A stretch of DNA of 64,000 bases from VRUE01 sp963817945 (GTDB lineage: Bacteria; Actinomycetota; Thermoleophilia; Solirubrobacterales; 70-9): the NCBI GenBank assembly GCA_963817945.1, contig CAWFQH010000001.1:62001-126000 (forward strand). The letters run 5' to 3'. The position numbers and the translations under genes are program-made. Positions within the stretch are counted from its first letter, which is position 1, and each line of letters begins with the position of its first letter. Shown in pieces: positions 43,556 through 51,354 of this stretch. Below the pieces are notes generated by a model. The model saw only the letters and a list, made by a program, of their open reading frames with translations, was not told where the DNA came from and did not search any database.

Positions 43556-43936
43556 CTAAGGGAGCGGCGACGAAGACTCTCCCCCCGCGGGGCTGGACTT
43601 TGCGGCGACGACTTTGCTCGACAGCCTGCCGGCGGGCAGCTCGAGCACTGCCGCGGCTCGCCGCTCGGCGGCAACTCGGCGCGGAGGCACGCCACGACGG
43701 ATCCCCAGCGGTCTGTCTTCTCCGTCAAGGAAGACGAGGTCAAGCGCAAAACGCATGCCGAAGGTATGAACGCTCCTGCACCCCGGGATCAGCAGGCCGG
43801 TGCCCGCCTGCTCGCGCCCGAGGAAGGCAAGGCCGAGCAGACGGGCTCGCGGGGAGTCCGCGACGGGCACCCGCTGTCCCTGCACGACGACGACGGGCAG
43901 TTTGCGAAAGCGACGGGCTGGCGGTGGCGATGACAC
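43556..43936 (-). CDS. DUF192 family protein
   Basis: A 126-residue protein with the DUF192 core: ADSPRARLLGLAFLG, the hydrophobic LLIPGCRSVHTFGMRFALD motif (cysteine and H-TFGM), and VLELPAG. DUF192 proteins occur near Tad loci and in secreted forms; the function is unknown. The start is GTG at 43936. It is seven bases upstream of the response regulator and probably the first gene of this operon. Confidence 0.82.
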   Translation of the reverse strand: MSSPPPARRFRKLPVVVVQGQRVPVADSPRARLLGLAFLGREQAGTGLLIPGCRSVHTFGMRFALDLVFLDGEDRPLGIRRGVPPRRVAAERRAAAVLELPAGRLSSKVVAAKSSPAGGESSSPLP

Positions 43937-44019
43937 GAGGAAGAAAGGCTCGGCAGCCGCGATCTCTCCCCGGTTGCCGGGCCTGCCGCAACGGCCTCCC
44001 AGTCATCTAGCCTGCGTCG

Positions 44020-44949
44020 ATGGCCCGGGACGGCAGAGTCGCGATCTTCGGCCCCAACCCGATGCTCTCGATCACCGTCGAGGCGCTGACCGCCGACGGC
44101 GGCGACGACATCCACCTGCACGCCGCCGGGCAGGGCGTCTGGGTGGCGCGCATGGCCGCGGAGCTTGGCGCCGACGCGCACCTTTGCGGCTTCATCGGCG
44201 GCGAGTCCGGGAACGTCCTGCGACCGCTGCTGGAGGAGATGCCGTTTGAGCTCTCGCTCGTTGAGACCGCTGAGGCAACCGGCTCATACATCCAGGACCG
44301 CCGCAGCGGCGAGCGCGAGCCGGTTGCCCAGAGCGCCGCCATGCCCGCCTCCCGCCACGAGGTCGACGATCTCTTCTCGGTCGCCTGCGCCTCCGCCCTC
44401 GATGCGGACGTGCTGGCCGTCTGCGGCCCCTACCCGGACAACGCGTTGCCGCTGGAGATCTACGGCAAACTCGTGGCCGACGTCGGGGCCAACGGCACGC
44501 CCAGCCTCGTCGACCTCTCCCCGCCCCGCCTCAACAGCGCCCTTGAGGGCAAGCCGGAGCTGGTCAAGATCAACGACTGGCAGCTCGCCTCCTATATCTC
44601 CGACTCGGTCGAGGGCGAGGCGCGCCTGCGCGCAGCGGCCGAGCGGCTGCTCGAGGCGGGCGCCGGAACGGCGATCGTCACCCGCGCCGAGGAGCCGGCG
44701 ATGGTCCTGCGCGGCGACGAGGCGTGGACGCTGATCCCGCCCCGCTTCGAGCGCGGCGCCCGCGAGGGCTGTGGCGACTCGATGATGGGCGCGCTGGCGG
44801 CCTGCATGGCGCAGGGGTTGGACTGGGAGGAGACGCTGCGGGTCGGTGCCGCGGCCGGCGCCGCCAACTTCCTCCGCAACGGGCTCGGCAGCGCCAACCG
44901 AACGATCGTCGAGAAGTTGGCGCGCCGGGTCGAGCTGCGGCCGCTCTGA
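44020..44949 (+). CDS. PfkB-family sugar kinase
   Basis: A 309-residue ribokinase-like kinase. Motifs are the N-terminal VAIFGPNPMLSITVEAL, the GQGVWVARMAAELGA glycine-rich stretch, and the C-terminal GAREGCGDSMMGALA with the catalytic aspartate (PfkB signature 2). The closest type is 1-phosphofructokinase/tagatose-6-phosphate kinase; the substrate is unknown. It stands alone on the plus strand with a convergent terminator downstream. Confidence 0.86.
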   Translation: MARDGRVAIFGPNPMLSITVEALTADGGDDIHLHAAGQGVWVARMAAELGADAHLCGFIGGESGNVLRPLLEEMPFELSLVETAEATGSYIQDRRSGEREPVAQSAAMPASRHEVDDLFSVACASALDADVLAVCGPYPDNALPLEIYGKLVADVGANGTPSLVDLSPPRLNSALEGKPELVKINDWQLASYISDSVEGEARLRAAAERLLEAGAGTAIVTRAEEPAMVLRGDEAWTLIPPRFERGAREGCGDSMMGALAACMAQGLDWEETLRVGAAAGAANFLRNGLGSANRTIVEKLARRVELRPL

Positions 44950-44992
44950 GAGGGTCGCGGTATGTCGGCAGCACCGTCGCCGCCTCAAACTC

Positions 44993-45031
44993 GGGTGGTT
45001 TTGGTCCCCTATGGGGGGCAAAAATCACCCC
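44993..45031. terminator. Bidirectional terminator between convergent genes
   Basis: An imperfect hairpin GGGTGGTTTTGGTCCCC / GGGGGGCAAAAATCACCC surrounds a short TAT loop, with T-rich and A-rich sides. It lies between the convergent PfkB and PHP genes and could stop transcription from both. Confidence 0.6.
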
Positions 45032-45038
45032 GCTTTGC

Positions 45039-45788
45039 TCAGAGGGCGGGCCCGAACGGAACCTCGAGCTCATCGCCCTCGACGATCGCGCGCGGGGCCA
45101 TCTCCGCCATCCACTTCAGGTGCGGGCGCAGCGCCTCGATCTCGGCCAACTTCTCGAAGGCCTCCGAGAGATGCACGGGCCGGCCGCCGTGCGAGGAGTG
45201 GGCGTCGCTGGAGAGCACGTGGACGAGCCCCGCTTCGGCCAGCGTACGCATCCCGACCGCCATTCGTTCCCGCAGGAAGAAATCAGCGGTCGCCTGAACC
45301 AGGGCACCGGCCTCGATCAGCGCCGCGATCCGCTCGAACATGTCCTCGGAGAGGTGCCGCTCGGGGTGGGCGATCAGCGAGCGGTGGCCGCGCTCGGCGA
45401 GGTGCGCCACGCACGCCAGGAGCCGCTCGTCGAGGGGGCCGGGCGCCGGCTCGAGCAGGATCCAGCGACCGTCGCCGAGCGACACCTGTGCCAGCTCCTC
45501 CTCGCTCAGACCTTCGGCGGCCGTCGCCGCCACCTCGCCACCGGTGAGGACGGCAACCGGTACCTCCTCTTCGCGCAGCCGTCGGTTGACCGCCTCGACC
45601 CGCTCCGCCACCTCGTGGATGCGGACGTCGTGGTCGTGACGAATGTGCGGCGTGGCGCAGATCGCCTCGATCCCGTCCGCCGCCGCCTGGCGCGCCATGC
45701 CGGCGCTGTCGCGGATATCGAGTGCCCCATCGTCGACGCCGGGCAGGATGTGGCAGTGGAGGTCGATCAAGGGGCTCTCGAGGTGCAA
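45039..45788 (-). CDS. PHP-domain tyrosine-protein phosphatase, CpsB/YwqE family
   Basis: A 249-residue metal-dependent phosphatase that usually dephosphorylates BY-kinases controlling exopolysaccharide export. Metal-binding motifs: DLHCHILPGVDDGA near the N-terminus, ATPHIRHDH, LIAHPERH and SSDAHSSHGG. No kinase or polysaccharide locus is in the window, so its partner is unknown. Confidence 0.9.
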   Translation of the reverse strand: MHLESPLIDLHCHILPGVDDGALDIRDSAGMARQAAADGIEAICATPHIRHDHDVRIHEVAERVEAVNRRLREEEVPVAVLTGGEVAATAAEGLSEEELAQVSLGDGRWILLEPAPGPLDERLLACVAHLAERGHRSLIAHPERHLSEDMFERIAALIEAGALVQATADFFLRERMAVGMRTLAEAGLVHVLSSDAHSSHGGRPVHLSEAFEKLAEIEALRPHLKWMAEMAPRAIVEGDELEVPFGPAL

Positions 45789-45894
45789 ACGCTCATTCAG
45801 CGCGGGTCGCCCATTTGCGCCGGGCTACGATGACAGGCATGATCCAGCACCTGCTCCCGCCTGGGCTGGCGAGAGCGGATTGGCTTCAACTCGA

Positions 45895-46362
45895 ATGAAT
45901 AAAAAGACGACCCGCAGAGGGAACTACGAGTCTGGCTCTGACTACGTGCTCGAGTACGGCGAGCTCCGCTTCGCCTTCAACGAGGAGGACTTCGGGCAGC
46001 GCGTTGAGCAGGCCGCGGTCAAACTGGGCTTCGTCCAGCAGGGCCTCAGCCGCGAGGAGCTCTACGACCTGCTCGACCTGGCTGTCAACGGCGAGATCGC
46101 CGAGCCCAGCTCCCGCCTCGGCGAGCACATCAACGCCAACTGGGAGGACCTGGTCGGCCCCTCCAACCGCAGCCTCGTCCACTGGCTGCGCCGCCTCGTC
46201 TTCCGCGGCGCCTGGCTCGACCAGCGGGTCAAGGAGGGTGAGCTGGACGTCGTCTTCGACGACCAAACCCAGACCTTCGGCTACGTCCAGCCCGAGCGCA
46301 GCAACGAGCTGATCGAGCTCTCCCGCGAGCCGTCCTGGCGCCGCATCGCCTACCGCGGCTGA
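45895..46362 (+). CDS. Conserved-looking protein of unknown function, 155 residues
   Basis: An acidic, soluble protein starting MNKKTTRRGNYESGSDY. It has no signal peptide or membrane helix and no motif I recognise; the middle (LSREELYDLLDLAVNGEIAE) is helical and the end contains WRRIAYRG. Its last 15 coding bases recur 660 bases downstream, flanking the toxin-antitoxin-like pair, so its stop codon may have been supplied by an insertion. Confidence 0.7.
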   Translation: MNKKTTRRGNYESGSDYVLEYGELRFAFNEEDFGQRVEQAAVKLGFVQQGLSREELYDLLDLAVNGEIAEPSSRLGEHINANWEDLVGPSNRSLVHWLRRLVFRGAWLDQRVKEGELDVVFDDQTQTFGYVQPERSNELIELSREPSWRRIAYRG

Positions 46363-46366
46363 GTCG

Positions 46367-46609
46367 TTAGGCGGCAGCAGCGCGCACTTCAGCCGGTTCG
46401 ACCAGCTGCTCGCTGCCGTCGGGATAGACGATCACGATCGGCTTGCCTTCTCGCAGTCGTCTCTCCATGACTTTCTCGAAACTCGCCAGGTCGGCGGGGA
46501 CGAGCGTGGAATGGTTCGGGACGTCGATCTCGTCGGCGAGCAGCAGCTCAGTCACTCGGTCGAAAGCGAGTTCGGTCGCTGGCGTGTTCTTCCTCGCTAC
46601 GGCTCCCAT
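46367..46609 (-). CDS. Small protein, possible antitoxin
   Basis: An 80-residue acidic protein overlapping its upstream partner by 13 bases. It has a helical N-terminus (ELAFDRVTELLLADEIDVP) and a short strand-rich end (PIVIVYPDGSEQLVEPAEV). It resembles the accessory half of type II toxin-antitoxin pairs in size and arrangement, but I see no DNA-binding motif and cannot name the family. Confidence 0.6.
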   Translation of the reverse strand: MGAVARKNTPATELAFDRVTELLLADEIDVPNHSTLVPADLASFEKVMERRLREGKPIVIVYPDGSEQLVEPAEVRAAAA

Positions 46610-46908
46610 CGCTCGACCATCCCTTCCCAGTTCGTCTTGATCTCCTCTATCGCTGCGGGAAGATCCAGTCTAGCGGCACCTTTTGTCGTCAACGGTTCGG
46701 CGGCTAGCTTCTCGCCGCGTCGAATCCAGTGCCTCTCCGGGCAGCCGTGTGCATTGTCGTAGACACAGATGGAATGGATCGCCTCGCCGATCCTGACGCG
46801 CAGGACGACCGCCCAGTCCATCCCCTTCTGGGCATCCCGGCGCTTTCGCACGGCGATCCAGGCGTCGTCCTCGATCTCCACGATGAAGTCCCGCTCCTCG
46901 TCCCCCAT
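46597..46908 (-). CDS. Small protein, possible TumE-like toxin
   Basis: A 103-residue protein with ICVYDNAHGCPERHWIR and ending AIEEIKTNWEGMVERW. The YDN-x-HG...H pattern followed by an acidic helical end recalls the TumE/DUF6516 toxin family, a resemblance I cannot test here. I chose ATG at 46908; TTG at 46917 is possible. It precedes and overlaps the 80-residue gene, and both sit within the direct-repeat-bounded segment. Confidence 0.6.
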   Translation of the reverse strand: MGDEERDFIVEIEDDAWIAVRKRRDAQKGMDWAVVLRVRIGEAIHSICVYDNAHGCPERHWIRRGEKLAAEPLTTKGAARLDLPAAIEEIKTNWEGMVERWEP

Positions 46909-47019
46909 GAGGAACAAAAGGCGGACAAACCAGGACTCTCCCCCCAGACCATTAAGCGACCGGCAAATCCGAAAGAAATCTAGGAGTACTGCTGTCGCTC
47001 GAGGGCTCGCCTACCGCGG

Positions 47020-47952
47020 CTAAGCCGGCCGCTCGAGCGCAGCCACGACTGTGAGCGAGCCGCTGGCCGATTGGGATGCCGTTAGAGCGTTGTCAAGCAG
47101 GTCGCGGGCGCCGTCGGCGTCGCCGTAGCTCTCGGCGAAGCGGCTGAGGGAGTCGATCAGGACGATGACATTCTCGCCACCCTCGGCGCGGCGAATCGCC
47201 TGGCCGATCGCGTCATTGGCGTGGTTGGCCTTGCCGGCGGCGACGATCTCCGACTGGGGAGCGTCGCGGCGCCAATCGGCCAGCTCCTCCGGACTGGGTT
47301 CGATCAGCAGAGCGATCGGGTCCGGGCCGTTGGAGGCGTCGGCGAGCTGAGCCGCCACTTCGCGCAGCAGCGCCGTGCAGGTCTCGCGGCTCTCCGCGTA
47401 GACGATCGACTGGCGGCCCCCAGCACTCGGCAGCAGCAGGTCGTGGACGCGCAGGCCTTTGCGCCGTCGGCCCCAGCGGCGGCGTCGCCTGCGGCGCTTG
47501 GGGCGCTCGCCCGCGGTGGGCTCGGCGCCCGCAGCTGGCTCGGCCGCGGCTGCGGACTCGCGCGGGGGTGGCGGGGGTTGCTGCTCGCGGCCTCTCGACT
47601 GCTGGCGCTCCCCGCCCTCGCGCGACTCTGCGCGGCGTTTGCCGCCACGCTGCCCTTCGGAGCGGCGGCGCTGGCCACCCTCGTCGACGGGCTTCTCCCG
47701 GCGGGGTTTCTCCCGGCGGGGCTTTTCGTCGCGCCCCTCCCGGCTGGGCCGCTCCTCGCGGCTCCGGCGCCGGCCCGAGTCTGAGCGGCGCGGGCCGCTC
47801 GAGGCCGCCTTGCCGCCCTCGCCGTCGCCATCACCAGCAAGCTTCTCGATCAGCTCGGCGCGGCCGAGCATCCGGTAGCGCTCGATGCCGGCCTCCGCGG
47901 CCAGCGTGTGCAACTCGGCGAGGTGCTTGGACTCCAGCTCGGACTTGTTCAC
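47020..47952 (-). CDS. Rho-like protein with Rho_N domain and degenerate ATP site
   Basis: A 310-residue protein. Residues 1-40 form a Rho_N/SAP-like domain (LESKHLAELHTLAAEAGIERY). A long arginine/glutamate/proline-rich linker with an RRRRRRRRWGRRRKG run follows. The C-terminal ~130 residues resemble part of the Rho ATPase core: IALLIEPSPEELADWRRD, SEIVAAGKANHANDAIGQAI and VIVLIDSLSRFAESYG (the Rho LLDSITRLARAY segment). Where Rho has its P-loop (APPKAGKT) this protein has LPSAGGRQS, so ATP hydrolysis is doubtful. GTG at 47952 fits the Rho_N start. Possible RNA-binding regulator or Rho modulator. Confidence 0.75.
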   Translation of the reverse strand: MNKSELESKHLAELHTLAAEAGIERYRMLGRAELIEKLAGDGDGEGGKAASSGPRRSDSGRRRSREERPSREGRDEKPRREKPRREKPVDEGGQRRRSEGQRGGKRRAESREGGERQQSRGREQQPPPPPRESAAAAEPAAGAEPTAGERPKRRRRRRRWGRRRKGLRVHDLLLPSAGGRQSIVYAESRETCTALLREVAAQLADASNGPDPIALLIEPSPEELADWRRDAPQSEIVAAGKANHANDAIGQAIRRAEGGENVIVLIDSLSRFAESYGDADGARDLLDNALTASQSASGSLTVVAALERPA

Positions 47953-47966
47953 GGCGGGCAGGCTAT

Positions 47967-48662
47967 TCAACCGGCGGTCGCGAGGCGCTTCTGCGTCAGC
48001 TCGCGGAGCCATTCGCCGAACTCGGGCCGCGTCTCCCAGTCGCTGCGGAACTTCTCGGCGCCGGAGTCGGTCAGCGGGTGGTTCAGCATCTGCCGCAGCA
48101 CTTTGGCCGGCGTCGTCGCGATCTCACAGCCGATCCGCGCCGCCGCGACGATGTGCTCGGGGTGGCGGATCGAGGCGGCGATGATTTCCGAGGTCATCCC
48201 GCCGGCTCGCAGCGAGTCGGCGATTTCCTCCACCACCACCGTCGAATCGACCGAGATGTCGTCGAGCCGACCCATGAAGCAGGAGACGTAGGTGGCGCCT
48301 GCCGACGCCGCCAGCAGTGCCTGCGTGGGTGAGAAGACGAGCGTCATGTTGACCGGGATCCCTTCGCCGGTCAGCGTGCTGGTGACCTCGAGACCGTGCT
48401 CGTTGAAGGGGACCTTGACGACGATGTGCTCGTGCAGTTCACGCAAGGCGCGGCCCTCGTCGAGCATGCCCTGGACGTCCGAAGAGACGACCTCGGCGGA
48501 GGTCGGGCCACCGACCAGCTCGCAGATCCGCTTGATGCTCTCGCCGGGCTCGCCGTCCTCCTTGGCGAGCAGCGATGGGTTGGTGGTGGCGCCGGAGAGG
48601 ACACCCCAGGCGGCGATCTCTTCGACCTCCGCAACGTTTCCGGTATCGATGAAAAGTCTCAT
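47967..48662 (-). CDS. tal: Transaldolase / fructose-6-phosphate aldolase, TalC type
   Basis: A 231-residue small class-3 transaldolase. It starts MRLFIDTGNVAEVEEIAAWG, then GATTNPSLLAKE, the Schiff-base lysine in HIVVKVPFN, and GATYVSCFMGRLDD. It acts in the non-oxidative pentose-phosphate pathway. The start at 48662 is fixed by family length; the open frame upstream overlaps glpD and is not coding. Confidence 0.93.
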   Translation of the reverse strand: MRLFIDTGNVAEVEEIAAWGVLSGATTNPSLLAKEDGEPGESIKRICELVGGPTSAEVVSSDVQGMLDEGRALRELHEHIVVKVPFNEHGLEVTSTLTGEGIPVNMTLVFSPTQALLAASAGATYVSCFMGRLDDISVDSTVVVEEIADSLRAGGMTSEIIAASIRHPEHIVAAARIGCEIATTPAKVLRQMLNHPLTDSGAEKFRSDWETRPEFGEWLRELTQKRLATAG

Positions 48663-48684
48663 GGCTCCCAGGTTAGTGAAGGCG

Positions 48685-50373
48685 CTAGACGGTCGACGCC
48701 GGATCCGCGGCGGCCGGGTCGGTGCCAGCCTGCGCCGCCGCGGCGGGCCAGGCCTCGGCCTCGCGCTTGACCCGCCGCCGCGACCAGCCGAGCTCGCTGC
48801 CCATCGCCTCGGCGACCGGCCGCACCGCCTCGGCGCTGCGCAGCTGCGGCGCCGCGAGGATCCCCAGCCGCGTGCGCCGCAGCAGCACGTCGGCGACGCT
48901 GCGCGCCTGCTCGAGACGGGCGGCGACCGCCGCCTCGGCGACCAGGTCGGGGCGGCCGGGGGCGATCGGGCGCGCCATCTTCGGGTCCTTCCAGGCAAGG
49001 TCCAATACGGCGCGGGTCGCGTGGCCGTAGCGGAAGGCGAGCTGGGCGATCGACTCCTCCCCCACCCCCTCCGGCCCCTCCAGGTCTTCGCGCCGGGCCT
49101 CCATGCCGAGTGGGATCTCGGCCGTGTGGCAAGGCGCCTCGCGGGCCTCGCGCTCGACCAGCCTGTCGACCGTTTGCTTCGCCATCCGCCGCCAGGTGGT
49201 GAGCTTGCCGCCGGTGATCGTCAGCATCCCCGACGACGTCTCGTAGAGCTCTGCTTTGCGCGAGATGTCGACTGACTTCTTCGGGTCACCGCTGGAGATC
49301 AGCGGCCGCACGCCGGCGTAGGCGCCGACCAGATCCGACTGCCCCACCGAGGTACCGAAGAAGGCGTTGACCGCGTCGAGCAGGTACTCGATGTCGTCCT
49401 CGCCCGGATGCGGATGGTCGATGTCGCCATCGAAGTCGTTGTCGGTGGTGCCGACCAGGGTGCGCCCGTACCAGGGTAGGGCGAAGATCGCCCGGCCCGC
49501 GCCGGCCGGGACGACGCAAGCGGCTGAGCCGGTCGAGAGGTCGGCCCGGTCGAGCAGCAGGTGGGTGCCGCGGCTGGGCGCGATCCGCGGCACATCCTCC
49601 TCCTCGACCACCTCGGCGCGGATCCGGTCGGCCCAGACGCCGGTCGCGTTGACGACGTTGTCGGCCTCGACCTCGAAGCGCTCACCGGACTCGGTCTCGA
49701 CGAAGGCCAGACCGGAGGCGCGGCCGTTGCTCGTCAGCAATTCGGTCACCTCGGCGCCGTTGAGGGCGACGGCGCCGAAGCGGTGCGCCTCGCCGAGCAC
49801 GGTGAGGACCAGCCGCACATCGTCGGTCTGGCAGTCGTAGAAGAGGTAGGCGTCCTTGGGGTCGCGCGGGCCAAGGCTCGGGACCAGGTCCAACAGCTCG
49901 TCGCGGTCAATCGTGCGGTGGCGGTCCGGTGACCAGTAGAAGTCCTCGTCGCTGTCGCGGGAGGAGCGCATCTCGCGGCGGCTGCGACCGACCCGAGTCG
50001 TCGCCATCACGTCGTACATGTTGAGACCGATACCAATGCGGCGGTCGCGCCGCGCCTCGGCGAAGCCGGTGACGAGGAACGGCGTCGGGTAGACCAGGTG
50101 CGGCGCGAGTTGCACCATCAGCTGCCGCTCCAGCAGCGCCTCGCGGACGAGGCCGAGGTCGAAATTCTGCAGGTAGCGAAGGCCGCCGTGGACCATCTTC
50201 GAGGAGCGGCTGGAGGTGCCGGAGGCGTAGTCGTCGCGCTCCAGCAGCGCCACTGAGTAGCCGCGCGAGGCAGCGTCGAGGGCAACGCCGGCGCCGGTGA
50301 TGCCGCCGCCGATCACGACCACCTCGAAGCGCTGTCCTGCGATCGCCTCCAGGGCTGCGGCGCGGGTGAGCAT
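48685..50373 (-). CDS. glpD: Aerobic glycerol-3-phosphate dehydrogenase
   Basis: A 562-residue FAD enzyme that oxidises glycerol-3-phosphate to DHAP, feeding electrons to quinone. The FAD-binding VVIGGGITGAGVALDAASRGYSV (N-terminal Rossmann), GTSSRSSKMVHGGLRYL and a DUF-type C-terminal cap domain are present. ATG overlaps the nitroreductase stop by one base. Confidence 0.95.
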   Translation of the reverse strand: MLTRAAALEAIAGQRFEVVVIGGGITGAGVALDAASRGYSVALLERDDYASGTSSRSSKMVHGGLRYLQNFDLGLVREALLERQLMVQLAPHLVYPTPFLVTGFAEARRDRRIGIGLNMYDVMATTRVGRSRREMRSSRDSDEDFYWSPDRHRTIDRDELLDLVPSLGPRDPKDAYLFYDCQTDDVRLVLTVLGEAHRFGAVALNGAEVTELLTSNGRASGLAFVETESGERFEVEADNVVNATGVWADRIRAEVVEEEDVPRIAPSRGTHLLLDRADLSTGSAACVVPAGAGRAIFALPWYGRTLVGTTDNDFDGDIDHPHPGEDDIEYLLDAVNAFFGTSVGQSDLVGAYAGVRPLISSGDPKKSVDISRKAELYETSSGMLTITGGKLTTWRRMAKQTVDRLVEREAREAPCHTAEIPLGMEARREDLEGPEGVGEESIAQLAFRYGHATRAVLDLAWKDPKMARPIAPGRPDLVAEAAVAARLEQARSVADVLLRRTRLGILAAPQLRSAEAVRPVAEAMGSELGWSRRRVKREAEAWPAAAAQAGTDPAAADPASTV

Positions 50374-50882
50374 CAGGTGAGGAAGACGGTCGTCTGCTCG
50401 ATCGGCGGCCGCTCCGGCGGCTGGCGCTCCTGACGCGGGCCACCGAGGTGCAGCAGGGCAACGAAACGCTCGTCATCGGGAAGCCCGACCGCCGACCGCC
50501 CCTCCTCGGTGCGGAGGACCCCCGGCGTGCGCCAATAGCCAGCCCAGCCGCGTCCATGCGCGGCGAGCAGGACGATGTAGGAGGCGACGGCGGTCGCGTG
50601 CAGGTCCTCCTCGTCCTGGACGGGATCACCGCCGAGCACGCAGGAGACGACGATCAAGGTAGGGGCGCGGTCGAGCTTGGCCGCCCCCTCTGGCCCAGCG
50701 GCCTCCTTCAGCCGGGCCAGGGTCTCCGGCCCGAGGACCCGGAAGCGCCAGGGTGCCGTCAGGTTGTGATTTGGCGCCCACCGCGCCAGCTCCAGCAGCT
50801 CCTCGACCTCGTCCCGCTCCAACGGCTCGGAGCCGAACGCCTTGTGCGTGCGGCGAGTGCGGATCGCGGTCTCTAAGTCCAC
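50373..50882 (-). CDS. Nitroreductase-family flavoprotein
   Basis: A 169-residue FMN/NAD(P)H-dependent oxidoreductase. Family features: IRTRRTHKAFGSEPLERDEVEELLELARWAPNHN split around the RxRR FMN-phosphate site, and GRGWAGYWRTPG near the C-terminus. The start GTG at 50882 (VDLETAIRTRR) is chosen by homology; the open frame continues upstream. Substrate unknown. Confidence 0.85.
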   Translation of the reverse strand: MDLETAIRTRRTHKAFGSEPLERDEVEELLELARWAPNHNLTAPWRFRVLGPETLARLKEAAGPEGAAKLDRAPTLIVVSCVLGGDPVQDEEDLHATAVASYIVLLAAHGRGWAGYWRTPGVLRTEEGRSAVGLPDDERFVALLHLGGPRQERQPPERPPIEQTTVFLT

Positions 50883-50969
50883 GGGTGGAACATAGCCACC
50901 GGTTTCCGGCCAAAGCCTCACGCTCTGTGCCGAGAGAGAGAATCCTCTGTGAAATAGCTGCAAAGTGGC

Positions 50970-50997
50970 TTGAAATGGCGGATTTCGCGGCTACCGT
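50970..50997 (+). promoter_or_regulatory. Predicted promoter for the non-coding region at 51 kb
   Basis: TTGAAA (50970-50975), 16-base spacer, TACCGT (50992-50997). Transcription would begin near 51004, at the 5' edge of the tRNA-like element. Confidence 0.45.
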
Positions 50998-51007
50998 GCG
51001 CCGCAGC

Positions 51008-51095
51008 GGAGGGTGAAGCCGTCGGGTGGCGACTCAGGTCTGACAACCATGAGTCCGGGTGTGGCCCGGATAGGGTTCGAGTCCCTCGCCCTCCG
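51008..51095 (+). ncRNA. tRNA-like element with 8-bp acceptor stem and long variable arm
   Basis: The ends GGAGGGTG (51008-51015) and CGCCCTCC (51087-51094) pair over eight bases, with one G-U, and G follows as a discriminator. A T-arm AGGG-TTCGAGT-CCCT (51072-51086), a class II variable arm TCCGGG-TGTGG-CCCGGA and a D-like hairpin GCC-GTCGGGT-GGC are present. The anticodon arm is abnormal: GACTCAGGT-CTGACA-ACCATGAGTC is too long, with a bulge and no 7-base loop. An 8+4 acceptor branch, G discriminator and long variable arm recall tRNA-Sec and allo-tRNAs, but no valid UCA anticodon loop is visible. It may be a relic, a regulatory tRNA mimic, or altered by a sequence error. Confidence 0.5.
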
Positions 51096-51235
51096 CTGAA
51101 GTTCGCTGAGAGTGCGAGGAGGTGGGGCCGAGGTGCAATCGTCAGGCGGCCTGCGGGGATAGCCACCCGCCTAGCGGTCCACCTTCGCGTAGCTCTCCGA
51201 TTGACCCAATCGATGGAATCGGGGTGGTAGGCTGG

Positions 51236-51313
51236 ACGCACGGTTGTCAGGCGTGAGCCGTCGCCTAACGGCGACACCCAGATTCGGCCCGCTCGCGCGG
51301 GCCGTTTCGCTTT
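51236..51313 (+). ncRNA. Candidate small RNA ending in an intrinsic terminator
   Basis: A hairpin TCGCC-TAAC-GGCGA and then a strong terminator CGGCCCGC-TCGC-GCGGGCCG followed by TTTCGCTTT (51285-51313) lie in non-coding DNA. TTGACC at about 51199 and a TAGGCT-like box near 51227 could form a weak promoter, though the spacing is long. It could equally be the 3' part of one transcript that begins at 51004. Confidence 0.4.
51285..51313 (+). terminator. Rho-independent terminator
   Basis: Eight-pair G/C stem CGGCCCGC/GCGGGCCG with a TCGC loop, followed by TTTCGCTTT on the plus strand. The stem also lies 41 bases beyond the stop of the minus-strand ECF gene and could end that operon as well. Confidence 0.6.
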
Positions 51314-51354
51314 CTGGGGAGCAATCGAGCGGGACGCGCCTACGAAGCGGACGC

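Larger units (their letters stand above)
46346..47021. mobile_element. Mini-island bounded by 15-bp direct repeats
   Basis: TCGCCTACCGCGGCT occurs exactly at 46346-46360 and again at 47007-47021. Between the copies lie the two small minus-strand genes and AT-richer DNA. Left copy: end of the 155-residue gene, followed by TGA. Right copy: followed by TAA, directly abutting the convergent rho-like gene. Removing one copy and the intervening DNA restores a gene ending IAYRG-TAA. No integrase is present. Confidence 0.6.

Noticed and set aside
51008..51095. Functional selenocysteine tRNA (selC)
   Set aside because: Acceptor and variable arms fit, but no 7-base loop with a TCA anticodon can be formed and no selA/selB/selD lies in the window. 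Kept only as tRNA-like.
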